Notes: generated by a model from the sequence alone, not told the origin. A stretch of 64,000 nucleotides of DNA from Porphyromonas bennonis DSM 23058 = JCM 16335 (GCF_000375645.1 NZ_AQWR01000002.1:1-64000); one strand, 5' to 3'; shown: positions 14,961 through 24,831, numbered from the stretch's first letter. Numbers and translations are program-made.

Positions 14961-15830
14961 ATGAGCAACAGAGTCTATCTGCTACTGCTACTCCTACTCT
15001 TCCCCATAACACTGACGGCGGAGGAGTCAGGTCCCTTCAGAGTGGCATTTCTGACGGACATTCACCTCGATATACAGGGGACGCCTCGCAAGTGCGCCGG
15101 CTTCAGGCGAGCACTGGAGGTGGCAAAGGGTCAGGACGTCGACCTCATGATCCTGGGAGGAGATCTAGCCGATCTGGATCGGCGTCTCCCGGAGGACTAC
15201 GAGAGAGCCGGGCTGGCACTCGACAGGATACGCAGCATGTGCGAGGAAACCGGCATCCCCACCTACTACACCATAGGCAATCATGATCGTTACTTCTATC
15301 GCGAGGACGGCAAGCGGGAGCCGACAGGGGTGGAGCTCTTCGAGAAGCACCTCGGTCGCTCGACCTACTCCTTTGACCACAAGGGGGTGCACTTCATGGT
15401 GATCAATTCGGTCATCCCTATTAAGGAGGGCGATTACTCGATCTCGCAGAAGCAGATGAGGTGGATCAGAGAGGATCTGAAGGGAATGCCCGAGGGATGC
15501 CCTCTGATCGTCGTGACTCACGTGCCGATCCAGTCACTCTACTATGCTGCCACCGAGGGGAAGGTGAGCGACAAGGACCTGATAAGTAACTTCAAGCCTC
15601 TCTGGGATCTGCTCACAGAGTATCATACAGTGGCGGTGCTGCAGGGACACAATCACGTCCATGAGGAGCTATTTAGTCACGGCACCTGGCTCCTGATGGG
15701 AGGAGCGGTAAGTGGTGCCTGGTGGCAGGGACCACTGGACGGTACAGAGGAGGGCTTCCTCTTGCTGACACTGGATCCGGAGCAGGACCGATACAGCTGG
15801 GAGTACATCGACGACGGCTGGGAGCAGTGA
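14961..15830 (+). CDS. Secreted calcineurin-like metallophosphoesterase
   Basis: A 289-residue protein with a leucine-rich signal peptide (about 1-20) and a complete metallophosphoesterase motif set: FLTDIHLD (D33, H35), LGGDLADLD (D68), TIGNHDRYF (N107, H108), VVTHVP and LQGHNHVHEE. It should hydrolyse phosphomonoesters or phosphodiesters in the periplasm. Substrate unknown. The frame continues upstream, but the signal peptide begins at 14961. A second ATG at 14910 would add a non-hydrophobic extension. Divergent from the EEP gene. Confidence 0.88.
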   Translation: MSNRVYLLLLLLLFPITLTAEESGPFRVAFLTDIHLDIQGTPRKCAGFRRALEVAKGQDVDLMILGGDLADLDRRLPEDYERAGLALDRIRSMCEETGIPTYYTIGNHDRYFYREDGKREPTGVELFEKHLGRSTYSFDHKGVHFMVINSVIPIKEGDYSISQKQMRWIREDLKGMPEGCPLIVVTHVPIQSLYYAATEGKVSDKDLISNFKPLWDLLTEYHTVAVLQGHNHVHEELFSHGTWLLMGGAVSGAWWQGPLDGTEEGFLLLTLDPEQDRYSWEYIDDGWEQ

Positions 15831-15856
15831 CTTGTCTTAGACAAGAGTAAAATGGG

Positions 15857-15864
15857 TACATTTG
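15857..15864 (+). promoter_or_regulatory. Bacteroidota -7 box for rlmD operon
   Basis: TACATTTG, 66 bp before the GTG start at 15931. Confidence 0.55.
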
Positions 15865-15930
15865 CTCTCGGACTACTCCTTGGCCACGCCATAAGTCGGG
15901 AGTAGGCTTTACCCCTGAGACTACCCATTT

Positions 15931-17358
15931 GTGAAAGCTAAGAGAAGAGAGAAAAAGAGAGTGATCGCCCCCGGCGTCACCATCGAGAAGATGGCGGCTG
16001 AGGGGAAGTGCATCGGACACTTAGAGGACGGACGTGTGGTCTTTGTGCCATACAGCGCACCGGGAGATGTGGCCGACCTGCTCATCACGAGGAGCAAGCA
16101 CTCCCATGCAGAGGGGCTGATCGACCGCTTGATCACCCCGTCAGACCGGCGGCGAGAGCCGATATGTCCGCACTTCGGCCTCTGCGGTGGCTGCAAGTGG
16201 CAGCATGTGCCCTACGAGATGCAGCTGGAGGCAAAGGAGCAGCAGGTCTATGACCAGCTGACCCGGATCGGCAAGGTGACGATCGGCGAGCGACGCCCGA
16301 TACTGGGCTGCGAGAGGGAGCTAGGGTATCGGAACAAGCTTGAGTTCACCTTCTCCTCATCCCGCTGGATCACCGAGGAGGAGCGCGACAGACTGGAGGG
16401 GGAGGCGGTCGATGAGCGACGAGGAGTGGGCTTCCACATCCCGGGACGCTTCGACAAGGTCTTGGACATCCGCGAGTGCTACCTCATGGATGATCTGAAT
16501 AATAGGATCCGAAACTTCATCCGCCACTACTGCCTGACGCACGAGGGGTACAGCTTCTTCGACCTACGTCAGCAAGTGGGGCTGATGCGGACGATGATGC
16601 TACGGATCTCCTCTACAGGCGAGGTGATGCTGGTCCTTGCCTTCGGTGAGGAGGACGAGGAGCGCCGCACCACACTACTCACTGCACTGAGCGAGGCTTT
16701 TCCGGAGATCACTTCGCTTCTCTTTGTGATCAATACAAAGGGGAATGACACCCTCGACGGACTCGAGGTGAAGACCTTCGCCGGCAGAGACTATATCGTC
16801 GAGGAGATGGAGGGGCTGCATTTCAAGGTGGGACCAAAGTCCTTCTTCCAGACCAATAGCCGCCAAGCCTACCGCCTCTACTCCGTGGTTCGCGAGCTGG
16901 CAGGGCTTACCGGCAAGGAGATGGTCTACGACCTCTACACCGGCACCGGCACCATCGCCTCCTTTGTCTCCCGTCAGGCAGCGCACGTGATCGGCATCGA
17001 GTACGTCGAGGAGGCTATCCGGGATGCAAGGATCAATGCGGACTTCAATGGCTTGACGAATCTGGACTTCTACGCCGGTGATATGAAGGATATCCTGACA
17101 GATGACTTTGTCACGTCACACGGGCGACCCGATGTGATCATCGCCGATCCGCCTCGAGCCGGCATGCATCCCGATGTGCTGCAGACGATTCTGCATGCTC
17201 GCCCCGATCGCATCGTCTATGTCAGCTGCAATCCCGCCAGTCAGGCACGAGATTTGCAGACTCTTCAGGAGGAGTACTCCGTCGCCGTGACGCAGCCGGT
17301 GGATATGTTTCCGCAGACGCACCATGTCGAGAACGTTGTTCTCCTCGTCCGCAAGTAA
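15931..17358 (+). CDS. rlmD: 23S rRNA (uracil-C5)-methyltransferase, RumA/RlmD family
   Basis: SAM-dependent methylation of a uracil in 23S rRNA. The 475-residue protein starts at GTG. It has an N-terminal TRAM-like domain (about 12-70), an iron-sulphur cysteine cluster (C79, C86, C89 in CPHFGLCGGCKW and probably C183), the SAM motif YDLYTGTGTIA, DPPRAGMHPD, and the nucleophile cysteine in VYVSCNPASQARDL. Which uracil is modified (position 1939 or 747 in E. coli numbering) cannot be told from sequence alone. It leads a run with rsfS and ftsH. Confidence 0.9.
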   Translation: MKAKRREKKRVIAPGVTIEKMAAEGKCIGHLEDGRVVFVPYSAPGDVADLLITRSKHSHAEGLIDRLITPSDRRREPICPHFGLCGGCKWQHVPYEMQLEAKEQQVYDQLTRIGKVTIGERRPILGCERELGYRNKLEFTFSSSRWITEEERDRLEGEAVDERRGVGFHIPGRFDKVLDIRECYLMDDLNNRIRNFIRHYCLTHEGYSFFDLRQQVGLMRTMMLRISSTGEVMLVLAFGEEDEERRTTLLTALSEAFPEITSLLFVINTKGNDTLDGLEVKTFAGRDYIVEEMEGLHFKVGPKSFFQTNSRQAYRLYSVVRELAGLTGKEMVYDLYTGTGTIASFVSRQAAHVIGIEYVEEAIRDARINADFNGLTNLDFYAGDMKDILTDDFVTSHGRPDVIIADPPRAGMHPDVLQTILHARPDRIVYVSCNPASQARDLQTLQEEYSVAVTQPVDMFPQTHHVENVVLLVRK

Positions 17359-17391
17359 GTCACACTAATTATTCATAATACATCGTCACTT

Positions 17392-17769
17392 TTGACAACT
17401 TCAACCACCTCACCCGAGCGCACGGAAACACTTGTCCACAGTATCGTAGAGGGCCTCAGGGCCAAGAAGGGACACGCCATCACCATCCTCGACCTGCACC
17501 GCCTGCATGATCGACCCACCGACTATATGATCATCGCTGAGAGTAACAGCCCCACAGGCATCAGTGCTCTGGAGGACTCGGTCCTGGAGACGGTGAAGGA
17601 GCAGGCAGGAGAGCGTCCCATCCGCGTCCACAAGGGAAGCGGTGAGTGGATTGCCATGGACTACGTCGATGCGATGGTCCATATCTTCACGCCGGAGCTC
17701 CGCACCTTCTACCATCTCGAGCAGATGTGGGAGGATGCAGATCTGACCCGACTCGAGGACGAAGTCTGA
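17392..17769 (+). CDS. rsfS: Ribosomal silencing factor RsfS
   Basis: Binds ribosomal protein uL14 and blocks subunit joining under starvation. The 125-residue length and the features AITILDLHRLHDRPTDYMIIAES, VHKGSGEWIAMDYVDAMVHIFTPELRTFYHLEQMW match RsfS/DUF143. No ATG is available in frame, and TTG at 17392 is the most likely start. It lies 33 bp after rlmD and 29 bp before ftsH, the usual rsfS-ftsH neighbourhood in Bacteroidota. Confidence 0.93.
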   Translation: MTTSTTSPERTETLVHSIVEGLRAKKGHAITILDLHRLHDRPTDYMIIAESNSPTGISALEDSVLETVKEQAGERPIRVHKGSGEWIAMDYVDAMVHIFTPELRTFYHLEQMWEDADLTRLEDEV

Positions 17770-17798
17770 GATGTATTACAGCGAACTGATCCATACTC

Positions 17799-19949
17799 AT
17801 GCCTAATAAAGCCATGCCTCAGAGAGGCAACCCGAAGCGCAAGCCAAATATCAATATCGGCTGGATCTTCATGATCATCATGATGGTGATCCTGGGGCTC
17901 TACTTCTTCGGCGACAATAGCAGCGCTCGCTCGGTCAAGTGGTCTGACTTCCAGACCTTGATGGAGGACGATGCCTTTGAGTCCATCACCGTCTACTCCT
18001 CTAAGGGGAAGGTGGATGCCACCCTCCGCCAGGGCAAGGAGGGGCGTCTCGTCGACCTCGGTATCATACCGGCCGAGCAAGTCAAGGAGACCCGCCCGCG
18101 CCTCCTCGGTGCCACGCAGGTCACCTCAGAGATGCCGGGGGCGACAGCCTTTAATGACATATACCAGAAGATCAAGAGCTCCGACAAGCCGATCTCCACT
18201 GAGATCTCGTACGTCAATCAGAGCATCAGCTTCTGGACCATCCTCCTGCAGACCTTACCCTTCCTCCTTCTGATCTTCTTCTGGATCTGGATGATGAGAG
18301 GCTTCTCCGGTATGGGCGGTCGCGGCGGCGTGATGAATGTCGGCAAGTCCAAGGCTCAGCTCTTTGATCCGGAGACAAAGGTGAAGACCACCTTTGACAA
18401 CGTTGCCGGTCTCTATGGTGCCAAACAGGAGGTGATGGAGGTGGTCCACTTCCTCAAGGAGCCGAAGCGCTACACCCACCTCGGCGGTAAGATCCCTAAG
18501 GGCGTGCTCCTCGTAGGACCTCCCGGCACCGGTAAGACACTCCTCGCCAAGGCTGTTGCCGGCGAGGCTGGCGTGCCATTCTTCTCCCTCAGCGGCTCAG
18601 ACTTCGTCGAGATGTTTGTCGGCGTGGGAGCCAGTCGCGTGCGTGATCTCTTCAGCACGGCAAAGGAGAAAAGTCCCTGCATCATCTTCATCGACGAGAT
18701 CGATGCGATCGGTCGCGCGAGGGGAAAGAATGCCGGCTTCGGAGGCAACGACGAGCGGGAGAATACCCTCAATCAGCTGCTGACTGAGATGGACGGCTTC
18801 GACACCAATAGCGGAGTCATCGTCATGGCGGCTACCAACCGTGCTGACATCCTCGATAAGGCACTGATGCGTGCCGGCCGCTTTGACCGACAGATCTACA
18901 TCGACCTGCCCGACCTCAATGAGCGAAAGGAGATCTTCCTTGTCCACATGAAGGGGCTCAAGTTGGCACCCGACGTGGATCCGGACAAGATGGCCCGCCA
19001 GACGCCGGGATTCTCCGGCGCAGACATTGCCAACGTCTGCAATGAGGCGGCACTCATCGCCGCCCGTGAGTCCAAGAATGCCGTGGAGGCAGTCGACTTC
19101 TCCAATGCCGTCGACCGCGTCGTTGGTGGTCTGGAGAAGAAGAGCGCCATCATCACCAAGTCGGAGAAGAAGATGATCTGCATCCATGAGGCGGGTCACG
19201 CCACCATCAGCTGGCGTCTCCGCTATGCCAATCCGCTCGTCAAGGTAACCATCGTACCGAGAGGGCGCGCACTCGGAGCCGCCTGGTACATGCCGGAGGA
19301 GCGGCAGATCGTTCCTAAGGAGGCGATCGAGGACGAGATGTGTGCGACCCTTGGTGGTCGTGCCGCTGAGGAGCTCTTCATAGGACACATATCCACCGGT
19401 GCCTCTAACGACCTCGAGAAGGTGACCCGCATGGCACAGGCGATGGTGGTCAATTATGGGATGAGCGATAAGATCCCCAACATCAACTATGAGGATAATC
19501 AGGGAGAGTACAACTTCACCAAGCCCTACAGCGATGAGACCGCCCGACTGATCGACCAGGAGATCCGAAGCATCATCGCCGAGCAGTACGAGCGTGCCAA
19601 GAAGATCCTGCGTGAGAATGAGGAGGGACACCACGAGATGGCCGACCTGCTCTTCCAGCGCGAGGTGATCTACACTGAGGATGTGGAGAAGATCCTCGGC
19701 AAGCGCCCCTGGAGCTCCCGAGCCGACGAGCTGCTCCGCGATGCAGAGGAGCAAGGGGGCGAGGTCAAGGAGGAGACCCCTCACGAGACCGAGACTCCTG
19801 ACCCGACGGACAAGTCGGATGCCACTCCATCAGAGGGCAAGACCACTCCCCCACCCCCTCCATCCTCCACTAAGACAGAGGAGGAGGACTCCTGCAGTGA
19901 GCAGGTCCACGACTCCGGCATACTGGGAGCAGACTCCTGCGGAGACTGA
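17799..19949 (+). CDS. ftsH: ATP-dependent zinc metalloprotease FtsH
   Basis: Membrane-anchored AAA+ protease that degrades membrane and short-lived proteins. The 716-residue protein has two membrane helices (about 21-41 and 146-168), Walker A GPPGTGKT (240-247), Walker [12 protein letters not shown], the second region of homology with [21 protein letters not shown], and the zinc motif HEAGH (463-467). The last ~60 residues form an acidic, proline- and threonine-rich tail containing PPPPP and cysteines, longer than in typical FtsH. A strong terminator follows. The cdsA gene often found downstream in the phylum is absent. Confidence 0.97.
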   Translation: MPNKAMPQRGNPKRKPNINIGWIFMIIMMVILGLYFFGDNSSARSVKWSDFQTLMEDDAFESITVYSSKGKVDATLRQGKEGRLVDLGIIPAEQVKETRPRLLGATQVTSEMPGATAFNDIYQKIKSSDKPISTEISYVNQSISFWTILLQTLPFLLLIFFWIWMMRGFSGMGGRGGVMNVGKSKAQLFDPETKVKTTFDNVAGLYGAKQEVMEVVHFLKEPKRYTHLGGKIPKGVLLVGPPGTGKTLLAKAVAGEAGVPFFSLSGSDFVEMFVGVGASRVRDLFSTAKEKSPCIIFIDEIDAIGRARGKNAGFGGNDERENTLNQLLTEMDGFDTNSGVIVMAATNRADILDKALMRAGRFDRQIYIDLPDLNERKEIFLVHMKGLKLAPDVDPDKMARQTPGFSGADIANVCNEAALIAARESKNAVEAVDFSNAVDRVVGGLEKKSAIITKSEKKMICIHEAGHATISWRLRYANPLVKVTIVPRGRALGAAWYMPEERQIVPKEAIEDEMCATLGGRAAEELFIGHISTGASNDLEKVTRMAQAMVVNYGMSDKIPNINYEDNQGEYNFTKPYSDETARLIDQEIRSIIAEQYERAKKILRENEEGHHEMADLLFQREVIYTEDVEKILGKRPWSSRADELLRDAEEQGGEVKEETPHETETPDPTDKSDATPSEGKTTPPPPPSSTKTEEEDSCSEQVHDSGILGADSCGD

Positions 19950-19985
19950 CCGACACTGTGTCGTAAGAGCGTATTAGCGTAAGAG

Positions 19986-20032
19986 ATCGCGGCTCTCTCG
20001 TCCGACTTGGGACGGGGGAGCCGCGATTTTTT
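19986..20032 (+). terminator. Rho-independent terminator after ftsH
   Basis: Left arm ATCGCGGCTC begins at 19986 and right arm GAGCCGCGAT ends at 20027. The stem is extended inward by several G-U pairs. It is followed by TTTTT. The 472-bp gap after ftsH also holds array A4 and a promoter. I see nothing else there. Confidence 0.85.
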
Positions 20033-20235
20033 GTACTCTTACGGTTACGCCCCTTGATCCGTCGACACTGAGCAATCACTCCTACCCTGAGAGGCTGCCA
20101 GTCGAGGAAGCAGTCGAAGACACCCTAACGCCCTTCTAGCTAATGCCTTACCGATCGACCATTTGACCACAGAAAATGCACTCCGAGAAACCTCTTACAA
20201 CAGACTGGTTATCAGCATAGTGATACAAGTGAAAT

Positions 20236-20317
20236 CTTTTACCGGTAATAGTTTTCACTAAACCCGATATTAGTTTCGACTATTACCGGTATTAGATCGC
20301 ACTAATACCGACATTAG
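20236..20317. repeat. 22-bp-period palindrome array A4 (4 units)
   Basis: Units at 20236-20251, 20258-20273, 20280-20295 and 20302-20317, with spacers TTTTCA, TTTCGA and ATCGCA. The last unit ends 15 bp before the TACATTTG box at 20333, so it covers the region where a -33 element would lie. Confidence 0.9.
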
Positions 20318-20332
20318 TCCACGGGTTTTTGC

Positions 20333-20340
20333 TACATTTG
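20333..20340 (+). promoter_or_regulatory. Bacteroidota -7 box for DUF4827-glmM-pepT
   Basis: TACATTTG, 81 bp before the start at 20422 and immediately downstream of array A4. Confidence 0.6.
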
Positions 20341-20421
20341 TATGGTATAGTGGTGAAGGTTGCGATTTGCCTCACTGCTGACCTTTTAGAGTTACACTCT
20401 TAGACACTTTTTATTCCCTAT

Positions 20422-21036
20422 ATGAGACATCTACTCAGACCCACTCATCTGACAGTCCTGCTCCTACTCACCAGTCTGCTGTTAGTCGGCGGATGCGACA
20501 AGAAGCGCATGTCTTACGTCGACATGATCAAGCAGGAGGAGAAGGAGGTGAAGCACTTCACCGACTCCCTCGGTATCAGGATCATCAAGGAGCTCCCTGC
20601 CGACCTTATCACCCCGGAGGGGACATTTGTCGAGATCAAGGAGGGACTATTCATACGCGTGGTGGAGAAGGGAACAGCGGTGACCGGCAGTCAGCGGATC
20701 ATCTCTGCTCGTATGGAGATCGAGGGCATCGGTCCGCGCATCTCCAAGGAGTCGATCAAGAGGATGAGCAACGGCGGTCCCTACAGCGGCGGCACCGGAG
20801 CCCTCACCTTCGTATACACCGCCAAGGGGGAGGATGTAGTCATCGACCCCAATCAGGACGCACAGGAGAGTGCCAATAACAATCTCCAGTGTGAGGCGCT
20901 CCTCGAGGCTGTGCGTCTTGCCGGCGTACCCTCCAGGGTGCAGGTGATCACCTCCTTCCGCCACGGTCCGATAGCCTTTTCGAAGGACGGCTATGCGCTC
21001 TACTTCAAGGATGTCCGCTTTGAATACAAGAAATAA
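20422..21036 (+). CDS. DUF4827 family lipoprotein
   Basis: A 204-residue lipoprotein (LLVGGC, cysteine 25). The mature part (LGIRIIKELPAD, GLFIRVVEKGTAV, FVYTAKGEDVVIDPNQ, GYALYFKDVRFEYKK) matches DUF4827, a Bacteroidota family with an FKBP-like look but no visible proline-isomerase residues. It lies 17 bp before glmM, an arrangement I recognise from Bacteroidota genomes, which suggests a link to envelope precursor synthesis. Function unknown. Confidence 0.75.
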   Translation: MRHLLRPTHLTVLLLLTSLLLVGGCDKKRMSYVDMIKQEEKEVKHFTDSLGIRIIKELPADLITPEGTFVEIKEGLFIRVVEKGTAVTGSQRIISARMEIEGIGPRISKESIKRMSNGGPYSGGTGALTFVYTAKGEDVVIDPNQDAQESANNNLQCEALLEAVRLAGVPSRVQVITSFRHGPIAFSKDGYALYFKDVRFEYKK

Positions 21037-21053
21037 CCGAAAATATTGATGCC

Positions 21054-22457
21054 ATGAGCCTTATCAAGTCTATTTCAGGGATCCGAGGTACCATCGGGGG
21101 AAGCGCCTCCGAGGGTCTCAATCCGATCAACATCGTCAACTTCACCGCAGCCTTTGCTACCCAGGCACGGAAAAACTCTCCCGTACAGTCCAATAAGATC
21201 GTCGTCGGTCGCGACGCCCGCATGTCCGGCGATATGATCCAGCGGATCGTGATCGGGACGCTACAGGCTGTCGGCTTCGACGTGGTGAATATTGGTCTTG
21301 CCACCACTCCGACGACAGAGTTTGCCGTTACCGAGGAGGGAGCCGACGCCGGTATCATCATCACTGCCAGCCACAACCCCAAGCACTGGAATGCCCTGAA
21401 GCTGCTCAATCACGAGGGCACCTTCCTCTCCGATGCTGAGGGACGAGAGGTCTATCGGATGGCGGATGCGGAGGACTTCACCTTCGCCGAAGTGGATCAC
21501 CTGGGACATGTGGAGCACAAGGACTACACCGATGCTCATGTACAGATGGTGCTGAGTCTGCCCGAGGTGGATGCGGCTGCGATCCGAGAGGCCGGACTGA
21601 CCGTCTGCGCCGACACGATCAATTCTGTCGGAGGCATTGCCCTTCCCCGCCTCTTCGATGCGCTGGGCGTCAAGAGTGCTTACCTACTCCATGGCGAACC
21701 AACAGGAGACTTTGCGCACAATCCTGAACCCCTGCCGCAAAACCTTGTCGAGCTGGGGCAATTAGTAAAGGAGAAAAAAGCCGATGTCGGGTTCTCTGTC
21801 GATCCCGACGTGGATCGCCTGGCGATCTTCTGTGAGGACGGCACTCCATTCGGCGAGGAGTACACCCTCGTCAGCATCGCGGACTATCTGCTGAGCCTCT
21901 ACCCCGGCAGCGATACCGTCTCCAATCTCAGCTCCACCCGAGCCCTACGTGATGTCACCATCTCTCACGGCGGCACCTATACCCCTGCCGCTGTCGGCGA
22001 GGTGAACGTGGTGACGAAGATGAAGGAGGTGGGTGCGCTGATCGGTGGTGAGGGCAATGGCGGTGTGATCTACCCTAAGGCTCACTATGGTAGGGATGCG
22101 CTCGTAGGCATTGCGCTCTTCCTCACCATGATGGCAAAGCGCTTCCTCAAGCCGACCCAGATCAAGGCGCTCCTCCCGCAGTATGCTATGGTGAAGAAGC
22201 GTCAGGATCTCACCGGTCTCGATGTGGAGCGGATCTTTGACGATATCAAGAGAGCCTACAAGGATCAGCAGATCACAACCATCGACGGGGTGAAGATAGA
22301 CTTCGCCGACCGATGGGTACATCTCCGCAAGAGCAACACCGAGCCGATCATGAGGATCTACGCTGAGGCTCCTACGGAAGCAGAGGCTGATGCGATAGCC
22401 GAGGAGATCATCTCACGCTTTGCTCCCCACGAGACCAATCTCGATGCGTATAAGTAA
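21054..22457 (+). CDS. glmM: Phosphoglucosamine mutase (phosphohexomutase family)
   Basis: Converts glucosamine-6-phosphate to glucosamine-1-phosphate for peptidoglycan and LPS. It could also act as a phosphomannomutase. The 467-residue protein has the alpha-D-phosphohexomutase layout: N-terminal SISGIRGTIGG, active-site serine S106 in ITASHNPKHWNAL, metal site DPDVDR (250-255), sugar-binding GEGNGGVIYP and phosphate-binding RKSNTEPIMRIYAEA. Overlaps pepT by 14 bp. Confidence 0.88.
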   Translation: MSLIKSISGIRGTIGGSASEGLNPINIVNFTAAFATQARKNSPVQSNKIVVGRDARMSGDMIQRIVIGTLQAVGFDVVNIGLATTPTTEFAVTEEGADAGIIITASHNPKHWNALKLLNHEGTFLSDAEGREVYRMADAEDFTFAEVDHLGHVEHKDYTDAHVQMVLSLPEVDAAAIREAGLTVCADTINSVGGIALPRLFDALGVKSAYLLHGEPTGDFAHNPEPLPQNLVELGQLVKEKKADVGFSVDPDVDRLAIFCEDGTPFGEEYTLVSIADYLLSLYPGSDTVSNLSSTRALRDVTISHGGTYTPAAVGEVNVVTKMKEVGALIGGEGNGGVIYPKAHYGRDALVGIALFLTMMAKRFLKPTQIKALLPQYAMVKKRQDLTGLDVERIFDDIKRAYKDQQITTIDGVKIDFADRWVHLRKSNTEPIMRIYAEAPTEAEADAIAEEIISRFAPHETNLDAYK

Positions 22458-23670
22458 GGAGAGCATCGTCAAGCGTTTCCTCCGCTACGTCTCCCTCGAG
22501 ACTACGTCTGACCCCATGAGCGAGGAGACTCCCTCCTCGGATAAGGAGTGGGATCTGGCGCATCTCCTCTGCTTCGAGCTGCAAGGTATGGGGCTCGCAG
22601 CAGCGGTGGACGATCACTGCTACGTCACGGCTACCATCCCGGTCGTGGGGATGAAGGATCAGCCGGTGATCGGCCTGATAGCCCACCTGGACACCTCGCC
22701 TGATGCTTCCGGAAGGGACGTCAAGCCACGTATCGTCCACTACGAGGGCGGAGAGATCGTACTTAATGAGGAGAAGGACATCACTCTCTCCCCACAGAAG
22801 TTCCCTGAGCTGGCACAGTACGTAGGACAGGAGCTGATCGTCACCGACGGCACCACGCTTCTCGGTGCGGACGATAAGGCCGGCGTCGCAGCCATTATGG
22901 AGCTGGCGCACTACCTCACCACCCATCCTGAGATCCCTCATGGGGAGATCCGGATCGGCTTTACCCCCGATGAGGAGATCGGCAGAGGGGCTTTTCTCTT
23001 CGACGTGGAGGGCTTCGGTGCCAACTTTGCCTATACCGTGGATGGCGGCGCTGTCGGAGAGCTACAGTACGAGAACTTCAACGCCGCCTCAGCCACCATA
23101 CACTGTCATGGACTCAACGTCCACCCCGGCGATGCCAAGGGCAAAATGATCAACGCCATGCGTCTCGCCATGGACTTCGACAGCGCCCTACCCGACCAGC
23201 GACCCTCCACGACTGAGGGGCGAGAGGGATTCTACCATCTTATCTCCATGACCGGCACCGTAGAGGAGGCAGAGCTGGAGTACATCCTCAGGGACTTCGA
23301 CAGCGAAGCACTCGAGGAGCGCAAGGACACACTAGTCCGCACGGCGGCAGCGATCAACTCTCGCTACGGCGAGGAGCGCATCACCGTCACCGTCCGCGAC
23401 CAGTACCGCAATATGCTGGAGCGCCTGCTCTATCGGATGGAGATCGTCGATCACGCCGCCGAGGCGATGAAGCGGCTCGGTATAGAGCCGATCACGTCGC
23501 CCATCAGAGGCGGCACCGACGGCGCCACACTCAGCCACAGGGGACTTCCCTGTCCCAATCTATTTGCCGGAGGACTCAATTTCCACGGCATCTACGAGTA
23601 TCTCCCGATACCCTCGCTCGTGATGGCGGCAGAGACCCTGCTCGAGATCGTCACCACCGAAGTGAGATAA
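22444..23670 (+). CDS. pepT: Peptidase T (tripeptide aminopeptidase)
   Basis: Cytoplasmic M20B zinc peptidase releasing N-terminal residues from tripeptides. The 408-residue protein shows IVKRFLRYVSLETTS at the N-terminus, the metal motif AHLDTSPDASG (H81, D83), LGADDKAGVAAIMELAHYL, TPDEEIGRGAF (catalytic E177, metal E178) and PIRGGTDGATLS. The start at 22444 lies inside the end of glmM (14-bp overlap). The glmM-pepT-gcvT order is known in Bacteroidota. Confidence 0.95.
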   Translation: MRISKESIVKRFLRYVSLETTSDPMSEETPSSDKEWDLAHLLCFELQGMGLAAAVDDHCYVTATIPVVGMKDQPVIGLIAHLDTSPDASGRDVKPRIVHYEGGEIVLNEEKDITLSPQKFPELAQYVGQELIVTDGTTLLGADDKAGVAAIMELAHYLTTHPEIPHGEIRIGFTPDEEIGRGAFLFDVEGFGANFAYTVDGGAVGELQYENFNAASATIHCHGLNVHPGDAKGKMINAMRLAMDFDSALPDQRPSTTEGREGFYHLISMTGTVEEAELEYILRDFDSEALEERKDTLVRTAAAINSRYGEERITVTVRDQYRNMLERLLYRMEIVDHAAEAMKRLGIEPITSPIRGGTDGATLSHRGLPCPNLFAGGLNFHGIYEYLPIPSLVMAAETLLEIVTTEVR

Positions 23671-23714
23671 CTAGACAACCTTTTTACACAAAACTCAATA
23701 CAAACTATCAATCT

Positions 23715-24809
23715 ATGGAACTAAAGAAAACCCCCTTCCATGACATCCATGTCAAGCTCGGAGCCAAGATGACCAACTTTGCCGGCTACGATATGCCGAT
23801 CCAGTATCCCGACGGCATCGTAGCTGAGCATATGGCAGTCCTCGAGAGCGTAGGCGTCTTCGACGTCTCCCACATGGGTGCCCTCTTCGTCAGCGGTCCC
23901 AAGGCAGAGGAGTTTCTGCAGAATGTCTGCTCCAACGACATCTCCAAGCTCACCGACGGCAAGGCGCAGTACAATTACTACCCCAATGACGAGGGAGGTA
24001 TCGTCGATGACTTCATCGCTTACTGCTTCGGTGACTACTACATGCTGGTCGCCAATGCCGCCAATATCGAGAAGGACTTCAAGTGGATCTCCGACCACAA
24101 GATCGACGGTGTAGAGCTGGAGAATCGCTCAGAGCGGATGAGCATCCTCGCCGTCCAGGGTCCCAAGGCCAAGGAGACGATCCAGAAGCTGGTCGACATC
24201 GACGTTGACTCAATCCCCTACTACAGTTTCCACAGAGGAAAGTTCCACGGCGAGGAGGTGCTGGTATCCAATACCGGCTACACCGGTGCCGGCGGTTACG
24301 AGCTCTACATCCAGGACATCAAGGATCCGGAGAACTTCTGGAATCAGCTCTTCGAGGCCGGTAAGGAGTTTGACATCAAGCCGGTCGGCCTCGGAGCTCG
24401 TGACACCCTCCGTCTGGAGATGGGATTCTGCCTCTACGGCAACGACATCGACGACACCACCAACCCCTACGCCGCCGGTCTCGGCTGGACAACGAAGCTG
24501 ATCGAGGGCAAGGAGAACCTCCCCGGCCGCAAGATCCTCGAGGATGCTAAGGCTAACGGCACCGAGTACCGTCTCGTCGGCATCGAGCTGAAGGGTCGCG
24601 GCGTACCCCGAGAGGGCTACAAGGTGACCGACGGCAATGGCAAGGAGATCGGTCACCTCACCTCAGGCACCATGTCTCCTGCGCTCAAGAAGGGCATCGC
24701 CCTCGGCTACGTCCTCACCGACTACAAGAAGCCTGAGACCAAGGTCGCCATTGAGATCCGTGGCAAGGAAGTAGAGGCAGAGGTAATCAAGCTCCCCTTC
24801 CGCAAGTAA
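23715..24809 (+). CDS. gcvT: Aminomethyltransferase, glycine cleavage T protein
   Basis: Transfers the methylene group from lipoyl H protein to tetrahydrofolate, releasing ammonia. The 364-residue protein has normal length and the GcvT signature: MPIQYPDGIVAEHMAV, GVFDVSHMG, YNYYPNDEGGIVDDFI, NTGYTGAGGYELYI, GLGARDTLRLEMGFCLYGND and LTSGTMSPALKKGIALGYV. No glycine riboswitch was seen in the 44-bp gap upstream. gcvH and gcvP are not in the window. Terminator at 24832. Confidence 0.97.
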   Translation: MELKKTPFHDIHVKLGAKMTNFAGYDMPIQYPDGIVAEHMAVLESVGVFDVSHMGALFVSGPKAEEFLQNVCSNDISKLTDGKAQYNYYPNDEGGIVDDFIAYCFGDYYMLVANAANIEKDFKWISDHKIDGVELENRSERMSILAVQGPKAKETIQKLVDIDVDSIPYYSFHRGKFHGEEVLVSNTGYTGAGGYELYIQDIKDPENFWNQLFEAGKEFDIKPVGLGARDTLRLEMGFCLYGNDIDDTTNPYAAGLGWTTKLIEGKENLPGRKILEDAKANGTEYRLVGIELKGRGVPREGYKVTDGNGKEIGHLTSGTMSPALKKGIALGYVLTDYKKPETKVAIEIRGKEVEAEVIKLPFRK

Positions 24810-24831
24810 GCGACTATACAACTATTTATCT

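Noticed and set aside
23671-23714. Glycine riboswitch before gcvT
   Set aside because: The gap is only 44 bp and has no room for the aptamer.
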